A DNA stretch of 36,347 nt from Lachnospiraceae bacterium. Its GTDB lineage: Bacteria > Bacillota > Clostridia > Lachnospirales > Lachnospiraceae. The stretch lies in the NCBI GenBank assembly GCA_017525525.1, contig JAFXSQ010000034.1:1-36347 (forward strand), written 5' to 3'. The first letter of the stretch is position 1. Every line of letters starts with the position of its first letter. Positions 1-7,570 of the stretch are shown here, piece by piece. The position numbers and the translations under genes are program-made. The notes beneath the pieces are model-generated. The model searched no databases, was not told the origin of the DNA, and saw nothing but the letters and a program-made list of their open reading frames with translations.

Positions 1-21
1 CGTAATCCTGCCCAATCTAAT

Positions 22-104
22 GTCATAAGGAATCCACCGCTTCGCGGTACCCCTTATGACGAAAGTCGGTGCGATGCAAATTAAGACTTCGTCATAATCG
101 CACC
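22..104. repeat. Two adjacent long hairpins in intergenic DNA
   Basis: Positions 22-30 (GTCATAAGG) pair with 52-60 (CCTTATGAC), enclosing a second perfect stem ACCGC-TTC-GCGGT at 36-48. Directly after, GGTGCGAT at 68-75 pairs with ATCGCACC at 97-104, enclosing GAC-TTC-GTC at 85-93. The nested stem-loop layout with TTC/GAA loops resembles repeat family A found elsewhere in the window, but the primary sequence differs. No open reading frame of note lies in 1-300. The left part of this stretch runs off the window, so the element could be longer. Confidence 0.6.
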
Positions 105-144
105 TCCCTCAAAATATAGCTATTATTGCAATACGTGAGCGTGT

Positions 145-236
145 AATCGAGTAGGGAAGACGCAGTCGCACCCTACTCGCCGTGCCGACCGCGTGCCGCA
201 AAGCGGCTGATTACATTACGCGGTCGTGCACATAAA
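145..236 (+). repeat. Dispersed palindromic repeat, family A copy 1
   Basis: The copy has two hairpins. The first has stem GAGTAGGG / CCCTACTC around GAC-GCA-GTC. The second has stem GACCGCGT / ACGCGGTC enclosing GCCGC-AAA-GCGGC. It ends in GTGCACATAA. The same architecture, with different but still complementary stems, is present at 1303-1394, 8245-8354 and 17443-17577. It lies downstream of the gene at 304-1074 and is non-coding here. Confidence 0.8.
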
Positions 237-237
237 A

Positions 238-266
238 CACCCGGACGGAGATTTTTCCGCCCGGGC
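238..266 (-). terminator. Hairpin terminator after the GIY-YIG-like gene
   Basis: CCCGG-CGGA at 240-248 pairs with TCCG-CCGGG at 256-265 around a T-rich loop. Read on the minus strand it sits just past the stop of the gene at 304-1074 and is followed by GTGTTTTATG. The U-tract is short, so termination strength is uncertain. Confidence 0.55.
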
Positions 267-303
267 ATTTGCAACACAGTTACTGAACGTCATCGAACAC
301 ATT

Positions 304-1074
304 TTACGCAAGCGCATGGGAAAGCACCTTAACGAGGTACTTTCTCGTACATCCTCTGCTATCCTCCGGACACTCGAGACCTGAATCCACAATTCTCTTT
401 ACCTCCATGTACTCTTCTTCCGTCCAGTACTTCATTTCCTGCTCAAGCTCTACAGCAATCACATTATTTACCCATCTCTGCTCCGCACACAATTCCCAAT
501 CCGGCTTGAACGACTTGTCCATAATACGGTCAAGCAGGCGCTCCCCTTCTTCTATCTCAATCCCCCTCTCCTTCAGAGCATTCAGTAAAGCCTTGCGGCG
601 AGTCCCCTTGAAAGGAACGATGCACAGGTCGATGCCGTCATAGTCCGAATCGTACTTCTTGAACGGCCCGAACTGAAGATAAGGCTTCTCTGTCAGAATA
701 ATCTCGGTTTCCTTCTGCTTGCGGTCCTCAAGTCTGTCCGCCTCTCCCACAAGCTCCAGATAAAACTTCATCTTGCCTTTCAGCAAATCCTTCTTACGAA
801 CTCCGGTATAATAAGCAGTATAAGTTCCAAGCCAGCGATGCAGATGCTCCTTCAGGCGATCCGCAACACTTCTGTCGTGCTCATCATCCGCTCCGGCCTC
901 CCCTGCATACATCGGAATCATAAGGTTCTTCTCGGGAAGCAGCACTGAAACAAGGTAGGTTCCCTTCTTATGCCCATACTCTGAGGTAAGGATGTGATTC
1001 TCATCTACCACACAACGGTCTATCAATTCTCTGTGCATTGCATACCACTCATTCACATGCTTGTTTGTTGCCAT
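304..1074 (-). CDS. GIY-YIG nuclease-like protein
   Basis: The 256-residue protein shows the signature of a GIY-YIG nuclease fold. There is a GTYLV strand at residues 38-42 (GIY position), MYAGEAG at 55-61 (YIG position), an arginine in ADRLKEHL at 71-78, and a glutamate in the ETEIILTEKPYLQFG stretch (122-136) where the family carries its metal-binding Glu. The C-terminal 110 residues are charged and unassigned; they may bind DNA or a partner. The ATG is preceded by GGAGGAAAG with good spacing. The gene lies 18 bp downstream of a tiny acidic ORF and was probably co-transcribed with it. The GIY and YIG motifs are degenerate, so nuclease activity is an inference. It belongs to no named subfamily that I recognise. 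Confidence 0.6.
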   Translation of the reverse strand: MATNKHVNEWYAMHRELIDRCVVDENHILTSEYGHKKGTYLVSVLLPEKNLMIPMYAGEAGADDEHDRSVADRLKEHLHRWLGTYTAYYTGVRKKDLLKGKMKFYLELVGEADRLEDRKQKETEIILTEKPYLQFGPFKKYDSDYDGIDLCIVPFKGTRRKALLNALKERGIEIEEGERLLDRIMDKSFKPDWELCAEQRWVNNVIAVELEQEMKYWTEEEYMEVKRIVDSGLECPEDSRGCTRKYLVKVLSHALA

Positions 1075-1092
1075 AATTCTTTCCTCCGTTTC

Positions 1093-1248
1093 TTAATCGT
1101 TAAATAAGTCGTCAAGTTCTTCTTCGATTTCTTCCTCAGACTCTGCATCCGGAAAGAAATCAGACATCACATCATCCCAGAGCTGACACTCGGACTCCAT
1201 GATGTCATCTTCTGTTTCAAACACATCCTCAATACAGTTCTCTTTCAT
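1093..1248 (-). CDS. Very acidic 51-residue protein
   Basis: A short ORF of 51 codons starts at ATG 1248 behind a clean GAAAGGAG ribosome site and ends 18 bp before the GIY-YIG-like gene. The product begins MKENCIEDVFETEDD and ends EEELDDLFND. About half of its residues are Asp or Glu and there are almost no basic residues, so its net charge is strongly negative. No family is recognised. The size, charge and position directly ahead of a nuclease-like gene fit a DNA-mimic or inhibitor/antitoxin role, but that is inference. The good ribosome site and maintained frame support it being a real gene. Confidence 0.6.
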   Translation of the reverse strand: MKENCIEDVFETEDDIMESECQLWDDVMSDFFPDAESEEEIEEELDDLFND

Positions 1249-1302
1249 TCTTGTTTTCTCCTTTCTTTACTCATTCATATTTCTTACGGTGCCCCTGCAA
1301 AA

Positions 1303-1394
1303 AATCGGGCAGGGAAGACAAAGTCGCACCCTGCTCGCCGCGCCGCCCGCGTGTCACGAAGTGACAAAAAACCTTACGCGGGCGTGTGCATAAA
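1303..1394 (+). repeat. Dispersed palindromic repeat, family A copy 2
   Basis: The first hairpin is GGCAGGG / CCCTGCT around GAC-AAA-GTC. The second is GCCCGCGT / ACGCGGGC around GTCAC-GAA-GTGAC, followed by GTGTGCATAA. Both stems differ from copy 1 at paired positions while pairing is kept. It sits between the sigma-WYL gene and the small acidic ORF, on untranslated DNA. Confidence 0.8.
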
Positions 1395-1395
1395 C

Positions 1396-1425
1396 AAAAA
1401 AGACTTGCCGAAGCAAATCTTTTTC
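1396..1425 (-). terminator. Terminator-like hairpin after the sigma-WYL gene
   Basis: AAAAAGA-CTTGC and GCAAA-TCTTTTT form a hairpin around CGAA at 1396-1425, with A/T runs on both sides. It lies about 60 bp downstream of the stop of the gene at 1488-3167. The rest of 1249-1487 holds family A copy 2 and AT-rich DNA without an ORF. Confidence 0.55.
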
Positions 1426-1487
1426 GTGCATATATATTATGATATTTTTTTTATTCAAAATTTTGAAGATACTGAAACAGTCAGTTT

Positions 1488-3167
1488 TCAGTCATCGTTA
1501 TACAGTGTCTTAAGCTTTTCTATTTCTTTGCGGATAGCTGCCCTGATCTTTTTATCCATAATCTCAACCTTGGACCCCTGCTGCATAGCCCATTGAACAA
1601 TCATCTCCGGAGAGGTTCTTACTTCAACGATATCATATTGCAGCGTTTTACCCTTATCATTCTTCTCCATACAGCTTTTTATTTTTTCATAATGATCACC
1701 AAAGGAATCATGCAATAGCGTATAATCCGTTGATAATATCTTTATTTTGATGTACTGCGGAGCATCATAACCCATAAACAAGTGTTCCGACATATATAGT
1801 TCCGGATCCCACTGTGTATTCGAAATCGGCAAGCCCTCAAATGCAGTTATCTCAATCGGCACGATCATTCCGTCTTCATCACGGATTATCTCGATTTCGG
1901 ACATAAGGTCTATGCGGTAATGCCAAACACGGTCATCTCCCTGCTTCTTTCCGATGCAATAATAATTATCCTGATATACTATAATATGATATGGGCTCAG
2001 CGTGCGTACGAATCGATTTCTGGTCGGTGTCAGCTCATGCTCATCATTATAACGATTAAAGATGAACTGTACCTGAGCGAACTTATTGATTGCATCCTGC
2101 AGAATCTTCAGTTTATCTGCAAAGCCTCTTTTATCTTCCATACTTCGAGAAGAGAATCTGCCATGGATTGCCGACGGATTGAACCTCAGGTCGTCCCCGT
2201 TCATATACGGTGTTTTGTAATAAACACTTGCCGTCTTAACCAATTTGCGGATGATTTTTGTTTTCTCTTCTTTGGAAAACATATCCGAAAAGCTAACCAC
2301 CTGGATCAATTTATCCAGTGTTTCATGATCAAAATCATGAACATACTGTAATCCATTGATAACCGGCGCTGTTCCCACCTTATTCGGATTTTTTGTATCC
2401 ATCTTAACACGATTATTCAGATCATTCTCATCATACTTCTTATACTTAATCCTGTAATCCTCATCATTGTCTTCCGTATGTATGGCGGGATTTATTTCCA
2501 GGAGCAGTTCACCCATCATCCTGTTGAAAGTATTATCTGCACCGACGGTTGTTGCATTTTGATACTTTGCTTTCCGATATAACTCAAGCAGTTTTTTCAA
2601 CCGGTTGCAGGACAGAGTGTGTTCCTCATCTGTCATCATCTTTAAGATATCCAGAATCTGAATAAGGCTCCTTTCATTAGCATAGCTTCCCTTATTACTG
2701 CATTCTTCTAATTGGACACCATTCCCTCTTTGCTGCGCCAACGCCTTGGAGAGCATAGCTTCATAAGCCTGCATATCCTTCTCATCATCGCTCTTCGGCG
2801 CTACCTTTGTTACCTTTACACTAATCGGTTTCTTTTTATATCCCGCCGAATTGAATTCAAAGTCCAGCTCCTTCGATATCTCGCCATTAATCCACGTGGT
2901 TGCATAGGTTGTGAATTTGGCTTTTTCTGTCCCCTTATATTTCGGTATCGCCTGCATGAAACCGACAAATCCAGCAGAGGCCAGTTCAGTTACCAGCGCT
3001 TCCGGGTTCTCAACATTATACCCTCTGATCCTTCTTTTTGCACAAGACTTGAGAAATGCTCTTACATCCGGCTGCAGCTCTTCCCAGACTTTCTGATTAC
3101 CCTGCTGGATGTATTCAATCTTTTCATTGATCCGCTTAACAACCTGCCTGTACTCTTCCTGTGTCAT
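1488..3167 (-). CDS. Sigma-70 region 2 / WYL fusion regulator
   Basis: This 559-residue protein joins two normally separate modules. Residues about 30-103 match sigma-70 region 2: a helical start, then SAGFVGFMQAIPKYKG (64-79), FTTYATTWINGEI (85-97) and KEL, the segment that binds core polymerase and the -10 element. Residues about 165-200 (LIQILDILKMMTDEEHTLS) resemble the HTH start of WYL regulators. Residues about 360-430 (YYCIGKKQ, VWHYRIDLMSEIEI) match a WYL ligand-sensing domain, followed by a C-terminal extension. No region 3 or 4 of a normal sigma factor is visible. The ATG follows AAGGAGGAAATCGT. The nuclease-like gene ends 63 bp upstream on the same strand. WYL proteins often control phage-defence genes, so a regulator of this locus is plausible. 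A sigma-like activator using WYL as sensor is inference. Confidence 0.75.
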   Translation of the reverse strand: MTQEEYRQVVKRINEKIEYIQQGNQKVWEELQPDVRAFLKSCAKRRIRGYNVENPEALVTELASAGFVGFMQAIPKYKGTEKAKFTTYATTWINGEISKELDFEFNSAGYKKKPISVKVTKVAPKSDDEKDMQAYEAMLSKALAQQRGNGVQLEECSNKGSYANERSLIQILDILKMMTDEEHTLSCNRLKKLLELYRKAKYQNATTVGADNTFNRMMGELLLEINPAIHTEDNDEDYRIKYKKYDENDLNNRVKMDTKNPNKVGTAPVINGLQYVHDFDHETLDKLIQVVSFSDMFSKEEKTKIIRKLVKTASVYYKTPYMNGDDLRFNPSAIHGRFSSRSMEDKRGFADKLKILQDAINKFAQVQFIFNRYNDEHELTPTRNRFVRTLSPYHIIVYQDNYYCIGKKQGDDRVWHYRIDLMSEIEIIRDEDGMIVPIEITAFEGLPISNTQWDPELYMSEHLFMGYDAPQYIKIKILSTDYTLLHDSFGDHYEKIKSCMEKNDKGKTLQYDIVEVRTSPEMIVQWAMQQGSKVEIMDKKIRAAIRKEIEKLKTLYNDD

Positions 3168-3230
3168 ACGATTTCCTCCTTATGCTTTTTCTATATTATG
3201 ATAAAAAAAGTCTTCAGAATTTTGAAGGTT

Positions 3231-4175
3231 TCACTTTTGGGGCTTTAGCAGGAATTTTTCTGCTTTGTTAGTGCCACACCAGTCGATACTTGCAAGATTG
3301 TATTTCAAGCGGTTCCATTGCCAGACAATATATGGATAGTCTTTAATAAAATCAGTAATATCACTTATACGCTTTGTTTTATCTTTTATAAAATTATCCA
3401 CACAACTCAAATCACCAATATTAATACACAAGCAAGTTATTTCAACTGTTTCTCCTTGTTTCGCCTGTGAATTAATATACTCATTTAGTAAATTATTAAA
3501 AAACTTTGTAGTTGCCCCATTTAGTTTTATTATATTACTATGAACTTTTATTTTTTTCTCTATCTCAACCTTTATCGGTTTTATTATATTCGTTATATAA
3601 TCTTGCTGTTCTTCTAATTGATTAGTAATTATTTCTCCACACAATTCTTCTTTTGTTGGATTTTGAAGTTCAAGACAATACCAACACAATCCATTTGTAT
3701 ACAATACTTTTCCATACCATAATAACTCTCCAATAAGTTGTCCTAAAGGAGTTATTTCTTTTTTTATATATATTTTATTATTCAACAACTGCTCTTTCCA
3801 AACATATGTATCCCCATTAAGTATTGATTCTAATACTGTTTTTTTTCCCAATGCCTTTACTTCCACGCATCCATATAATAGTTTTTTTGTTTCATTTATA
3901 TAACCAACCCTTTTATTCACTTCTTTATCAACTATGCTGCCTTCTTCCGGAAAATATTTTTCATTCAAGATCACAAGATCCGGAAATGATACATAACCAT
4001 ATAACATCTCTTTTTTTATACCAGCGCTATTACTACCATGAACATCCCTCACAGATAAATGTCTCACATTATCATTTTCCCGTAGCAGCATATTGATCAG
4101 CGGGTACAACTCCTCCTCCTGACCATACTGCCTGCTCATCAATATCAGTTCTCTCATGTACTCTTCTAAAGTCAT
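3231..4175 (-). CDS. PD-(D/E)XK nuclease-like protein, AT-rich gene
   Basis: From the chosen start at 4175 the protein has 314 residues. It carries the pattern of a restriction-endonuclease-like fold: FPDLVIL at 64-70 (catalytic Asp), CVEVKAL at 103-109 (E-x-K), a glutamine in QLIGELLWYG near 146, and KVLYTNG near 156-162, typical of the helix and strand after the active site. The C-terminal half is Lys/Ile/Asn-rich and unassigned. A longer frame opens at 4220, but the 4175 ATG has AAGGAGGGTGG at ideal spacing while the 4220 ATG does not. The gene is clearly more AT-rich than its neighbours, a sign of transfer. It lies just upstream of the sigma-WYL gene and just downstream of a tandem repeat array, and the three probably form one unit. 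Cleavage target is unknown. Confidence 0.6.
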   Translation of the reverse strand: MTLEEYMRELILMSRQYGQEEELYPLINMLLRENDNVRHLSVRDVHGSNSAGIKKEMLYGYVSFPDLVILNEKYFPEEGSIVDKEVNKRVGYINETKKLLYGCVEVKALGKKTVLESILNGDTYVWKEQLLNNKIYIKKEITPLGQLIGELLWYGKVLYTNGLCWYCLELQNPTKEELCGEIITNQLEEQQDYITNIIKPIKVEIEKKIKVHSNIIKLNGATTKFFNNLLNEYINSQAKQGETVEITCLCINIGDLSCVDNFIKDKTKRISDITDFIKDYPYIVWQWNRLKYNLASIDWCGTNKAEKFLLKPQK

Positions 4176-4252
4176 TTTTCCACCCTCCTTGTTCCGCTTC
4201 TTTGCTATTTGAGTAGCCATTTCCCTGTTTTGAATATTGTCTTTTTAGCTTT

Positions 4253-4437
4253 AGCTACCTTTTCTTTGCTTTTTTGCTCTTTTGGTAGCCAACCACGTGC
4301 TTTTTTCCTTCTTTTCGACTATTTTGACTACCTTTTCCAAGATTTTTTGCTCTTTTGGTAGCCACACGCGTGCTTTTTTTCCTGATTTTCGACTATTTTG
4401 GCTACCTTTTTCTAGTTTTTTTGCTCTTTAGGTAGCC
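4253..4437 (-). repeat. Three-unit tandem repeat with inverted ends, 73/74-bp period
   Basis: Three 38-bp units at 4253-4290, 4326-4363 and 4400-4437 each begin with (G/A)(G/A)CTACC and end with GGTAGCC, so each can fold as a hairpin with a T/A-rich loop. The starts are 73 and 74 bp apart. The 35-36 bp between units are also similar to each other (both contain TTTTCGACTATTTT), so the whole 73-bp block is tandemly repeated. It occupies the leader of the nuclease-like gene. The remaining DNA to 4500 is AT-rich with no ORF. Confidence 0.8.
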
Positions 4438-4500
4438 ACCGCGTTTTTTCATATATGAATTGACACTACCAAACATGATTATCATTTTTTCTTTATGTAT

Positions 4501-5319
4501 CTACTTCTCCGGGGCAAGATTATCGTACAAATCAATCACTACAACACAGTCTGGTTTTACCTTCTGCATAATAAGCTTCATCTTGTTCTCCGGGACAGCC
4601 ACACAGCCGCCTGTATAAGGCTTCTCAGAGCCAAAGCAGTGAAGGAAGATTGCCGAGCCCCTGCCGGCTGCGCCCTCCTCATTGAAGCTAATGTTCAGGC
4701 AGTACTGATACTGGTAATCATATTCCACTATATGCTCGCTGTTGGTCTTGTCGAGATCCGGATAATCCTTTATATCGATCATCTCGTTGTAATGCATGCC
4801 TTCGCGGTCATCCCCTGACCACCAGGTATCATCATCAACCTTGACATAAGGGATGGCACAGCCCGGATCATCGGCTATACCGAAGGCCTTATTAAAGTGA
4901 AAAACTCCTATGGGTGTCTGTAAACAACCCTCCTTGTGGTCTTCGTCAAGACACATACCCTTCAGCCCCGTATAGCCAGGAGTAGATAAAATCTGCTTCC
5001 ATTTACCGCTCTCGTCTCTCTCGCACATGTATATCCTTGCAGTCGTCTTATCCATCCCCATGGCACCGACTATAAAAAGCTGATTCACATCCTTTGACTG
5101 CGCCTGCTCGAGATTGTTCACCCAGTCGGGTGCGTCCACAACCTCCTGCTCCGAAGCGTACAGTCCGTCCGAGGAAGCACTTGTGTCCTTAGCTGCAGTA
5201 CTCTCTGTTACCACTGCAGTCGTCTCGTTCTTTTTCTCATTACCGCAGCCCGTAAGCGACAGCGCCAGACCGAGCGCAAGTATGCATGCAAGTTTTTTGG
5301 TTCCGTTTCTTTTAATCAT
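4501..5319 (-). CDS. L,D-transpeptidase-like (YkuD fold) lipoprotein
   Basis: From ATG 5319 the product has 272 residues. It opens with a Lys/Arg-rich signal (MIKRNGTKKLACILALGL) and a lipobox LSLTGC with the lipidated Cys at 25. A Thr/Ser-rich linker follows. The domain shows TPIGVF near 135-140 and the catalytic pattern FLHCFG...YTGGCVAV, with His near 227 and Cys near 239, as in YkuD-type transpeptidases that make 3-3 peptidoglycan cross-links. It should act on the outer face of the membrane. The frame is open 30 codons further upstream, but the signal peptide fixes the start at 5319, with GGAG about 11 bp ahead. It reads alone on the minus strand, divergent from mazE. It could instead act as a carboxypeptidase or lipoprotein anchor enzyme. 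Confidence 0.75.
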   Translation of the reverse strand: MIKRNGTKKLACILALGLALSLTGCGNEKKNETTAVVTESTAAKDTSASSDGLYASEQEVVDAPDWVNNLEQAQSKDVNQLFIVGAMGMDKTTARIYMCERDESGKWKQILSTPGYTGLKGMCLDEDHKEGCLQTPIGVFHFNKAFGIADDPGCAIPYVKVDDDTWWSGDDREGMHYNEMIDIKDYPDLDKTNSEHIVEYDYQYQYCLNISFNEEGAAGRGSAIFLHCFGSEKPYTGGCVAVPENKMKLIMQKVKPDCVVVIDLYDNLAPEK

Positions 5320-5462
5320 CTTCACGTCATCTCCATCCTTAATCATTCGATTTTTAAATCTCATAATACATACAACACGATTATAAAAGAGTATATATAC
5401 GCCTTGCAAGATTTTTTATCATTATTACCCTATATCGCATTGGAAATAAACCTAAATCTGAC

Positions 5463-5490
5463 TTGACTATTAAAGTCTATATTGTATAAT
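5463..5490 (+). promoter_or_regulatory. Promoter of mazEF
   Basis: TTGACT at 5463-5468 and TATAAT at 5485-5490 are separated by 16 bp and lie about 50 bp before the mazE ATG. The downstream stretch (TATATACATATAAACATATTATA region) contains AT-rich partial dyads that could serve the usual MazE autorepression, but no specific operator can be fixed by eye. Confidence 0.7.
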
Positions 5491-5537
5491 TGTATATACA
5501 TATAAACATATTATACACTATAAAGGAGAACAAAAAT

Positions 5538-5780
5538 ATGGATACCGTAGCAGTAAGAAAATGGGGAAACAGTCTCGGAATACGGCTGCCTCAAACAGTA
5601 TTAAAAAAACTTGATATACAACTATCTGACGAACTGACTATAGAAGTCGAAAGTGGAGCCCTCGTTCTTCGTAAGCGTTTCAAACACAAATCCTTTGAAG
5701 AACGTGTAGCTGAATACGACGGCAAGATAGATATAGTTGATTACGACTGGGGCGAGCCGGCAGGGAGGGAAATGCTTTGA
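5538..5780 (+). CDS. mazE: MazE-family antitoxin (AbrB/SpoVT fold)
   Basis: The 80-residue protein starts MDTVAVRKWGNSLGIRLP, the classic swapped-hairpin DNA-binding start of MazE antitoxins. It continues with a beta strand VESGALVLRKR and an acidic C-terminal tail (DGKIDIVDYDWGEP) of the type that wraps around MazF. The start at 5538 is chosen because AAAGGAGA lies just upstream; an earlier in-frame ATG at 5490 lies inside the promoter. Its stop overlaps the TTG start of mazF, giving tight translational coupling. The protein should neutralise MazF and repress its own promoter. Confidence 0.9.
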   Translation: MDTVAVRKWGNSLGIRLPQTVLKKLDIQLSDELTIEVESGALVLRKRFKHKSFEERVAEYDGKIDIVDYDWGEPAGREML

Positions 5781-6085
5781 CAGAATATTCACAGGGAGAT
5801 ATCGTCAGAATAGACGGATTAAGAGACAGGTATCTTATCATAAGCAACAACTCATTCATCCGGTATACAGGATTCTTTCATGTATGTCCTATATTAAAAA
5901 AGCATCATCCCGGTCCGCTTCACATCAGCATAACCGGCAGGAACGGCACAAATGGAGTCGCAATCTGTGAACAGCTAAAGCTTATCGATCCGAAAAGCCG
6001 AAGCTGTACATTCTCCGACTCAATCCCCTATGATGCTATAATGAATATTTCCGATGCAGTCCAAGGAATATTTGAGTATGATTAG
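5777..6085 (+). CDS. mazF: MazF-family endoribonuclease toxin
   Basis: The 102-residue protein has the PemK/MazF pattern: GDIVRIDG near the N-terminus, YLIISNNSF(I)RYTGFFHVCPI, PLHISITG, VAICEQLKLID and a closing VQGIFEYD. MazF enzymes cut single-stranded mRNA at short sequence motifs. The start is TTG at 5777, overlapping the mazE stop, with GGGAGG at 5763-5768 as the ribosome site. A rare start codon with overlap keeps toxin output below antitoxin. The usual early Arg in the RG-x-I motif is replaced by VRIDG, so activity is likely but not certain. Confidence 0.88.
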   Translation: MTEYSQGDIVRIDGLRDRYLIISNNSFIRYTGFFHVCPILKKHHPGPLHISITGRNGTNGVAICEQLKLIDPKSRSCTFSDSIPYDAIMNISDAVQGIFEYD

Positions 6086-6126
6086 TAACCATGTCCTCAG
6101 CCTGCTGGAATTACCAGACTTATTTT

Positions 6127-7422
6127 TCAAATACAAAACGTCGCGTACAGCGGTATCGATTTTATATTATTCATCATACCAAAATTATTCTCAGATATGC
6201 GGATCACATACTTCGGCTTGTATCTTTCCATGTAATTGTTAAGGCTGGTCGACTTCTTATGGCGACCTGATTTAATCTCAATGGGTACTACATTATCATC
6301 TATACTTGTAATAATGTCTATTTCCATATTCACGGCAGGCTTGAAATAATACAAGCATTTGCCGGTTGCAATCAGTTGCTCCACCACATAGTTTTCGATA
6401 ACTGCACCCTTATATATGTTGTGATTATCAGGAAGCAGATCCTGCAGATTAATCCCACACACTCTCGACAGCAAACCAACATCGGAAAGGTAGATTTTAA
6501 AGCTGTCTGCGTTCTCATATGCTTTTATCGGCGATTCAGGAGAGTCGAGCTTATTAATCTTATATATCATCTGTGATGCCGCAAGCCAGTCAATGGGACC
6601 GTAGTAATCTCTTTTTATTGCCGTCCCCTTTATTTCATTGTATTTGAACTTGGGATTTTCTTTGGCAAGCTGTCTTGGTACCGACTCGTATACTGCTGCT
6701 ATCTTAGCCGTCTCAGTAACATTTGTCACATACTTAGACATATCCGCAAGGTATGCGAGCCTTATATAATCGAGCAGCTCTCTGTTTAATGACAAAACAC
6801 TTTTTTCATTTTCGAGATAGCTCATAACTACCTGGGGCATACCACCTGTTATCAGATAATCATGATATAGCGCCAATGCCTTATTATGTATAGCATCCGG
6901 TAGCTGTAACATTTTGGCATACGCCACCCTTATCTCATCTCTTAAGAGATTTTCCCCTGCTGCAAGAAGGAACTCTTCAAAATCCATAGGGTACATATTC
7001 TTTATAAATACCTTTCCTACCGGAAATGAGCTTTCAAATCTTTTAACTTTAATTCCAAGTAAACTGCCGGCGCATATTATACGATAATTATCTTTGGCTT
7101 CACAAAAATACTTTAGTGATGTGATTGCACGCTCGCTCTGTTGGATCTCATCTATTACAATGGCGGTATCACTATTTATACTTCTTCCCAAAAGAATGCT
7201 TATGTTCCTTAGTATATCCTCGGGAGTCAGGTTTCCATCAAATATAGAGCTTATATCCTTTCGCTCCTCCAGATTGATATATATATAGTCCTGATATGTA
7301 TCTTCACAAAACTGTTTTATCAGCCAGGTTTTTCCAACCTGTCTTGCTCCAATTACCAGAAGCGGTTCCTGAACCTTATCCTCTTCCCACTTTTTCAGCT
7401 CTTCATAAAACTTTCTATACAT
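6127..7422 (-). CDS. AAA_14 / DUF4143 ATPase
   Basis: The 431-residue product has a Walker A motif (GARQVGKT) about 25 residues in, a Walker B region (TAIVIDEIQQSERAI), then a DUF4143 C-terminal domain that includes the pattern IDIITSIDDNVVPIEIKSG near residue 370-395. That tail (D...E-x-K) is a PD-(D/E)XK-like element common in this family. Such ATP-binding proteins are frequent in anaerobes; their function is not established. The start at 7422 is chosen over the longer frame because CGGAGGG sits 6 bp before it. The gene ends close to mazF on the opposite strand (convergent). It could be part of an accessory cluster with mazEF. Confidence 0.85.
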   Translation of the reverse strand: MYRKFYEELKKWEEDKVQEPLLVIGARQVGKTWLIKQFCEDTYQDYIYINLEERKDISSIFDGNLTPEDILRNISILLGRSINSDTAIVIDEIQQSERAITSLKYFCEAKDNYRIICAGSLLGIKVKRFESSFPVGKVFIKNMYPMDFEEFLLAAGENLLRDEIRVAYAKMLQLPDAIHNKALALYHDYLITGGMPQVVMSYLENEKSVLSLNRELLDYIRLAYLADMSKYVTNVTETAKIAAVYESVPRQLAKENPKFKYNEIKGTAIKRDYYGPIDWLAASQMIYKINKLDSPESPIKAYENADSFKIYLSDVGLLSRVCGINLQDLLPDNHNIYKGAVIENYVVEQLIATGKCLYYFKPAVNMEIDIITSIDDNVVPIEIKSGRHKKSTSLNNYMERYKPKYVIRISENNFGMMNNIKSIPLYATFCI

Positions 7423-7509
7423 AATGAGCCCTCCGTTAGATATTATGTCTATGTGTCTTGCCACTTCCTTGTTTGGATATTACCATTTATACAGTTCTTA
7501 GTCAAACAA

Positions 7510-7566
7510 AAAAATGAATCTTTTCATTTTTTTTCGCACAAAAAGCTGAAAAGATTCATTTTTTAT
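7510..7566 (-). terminator. Strong terminator after ogg
   Basis: ATGAATCTTTTCA at 7514-7526 and TGAAAAGATTCAT at 7547-7559 form a perfect 13-bp stem with T-runs on either side. It lies directly behind the ogg stop codon and ahead of the promoter region of the DUF4143 ATPase gene. Confidence 0.8.
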
Positions 7567-7570
7567 TATA

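Noticed and set aside
4253-4437. Possible degenerate CRISPR array (38-bp units, 35-36-bp gaps)
   Set aside because: The gaps are similar to each other, so the whole 73-bp block is tandemly repeated; true spacers would differ.
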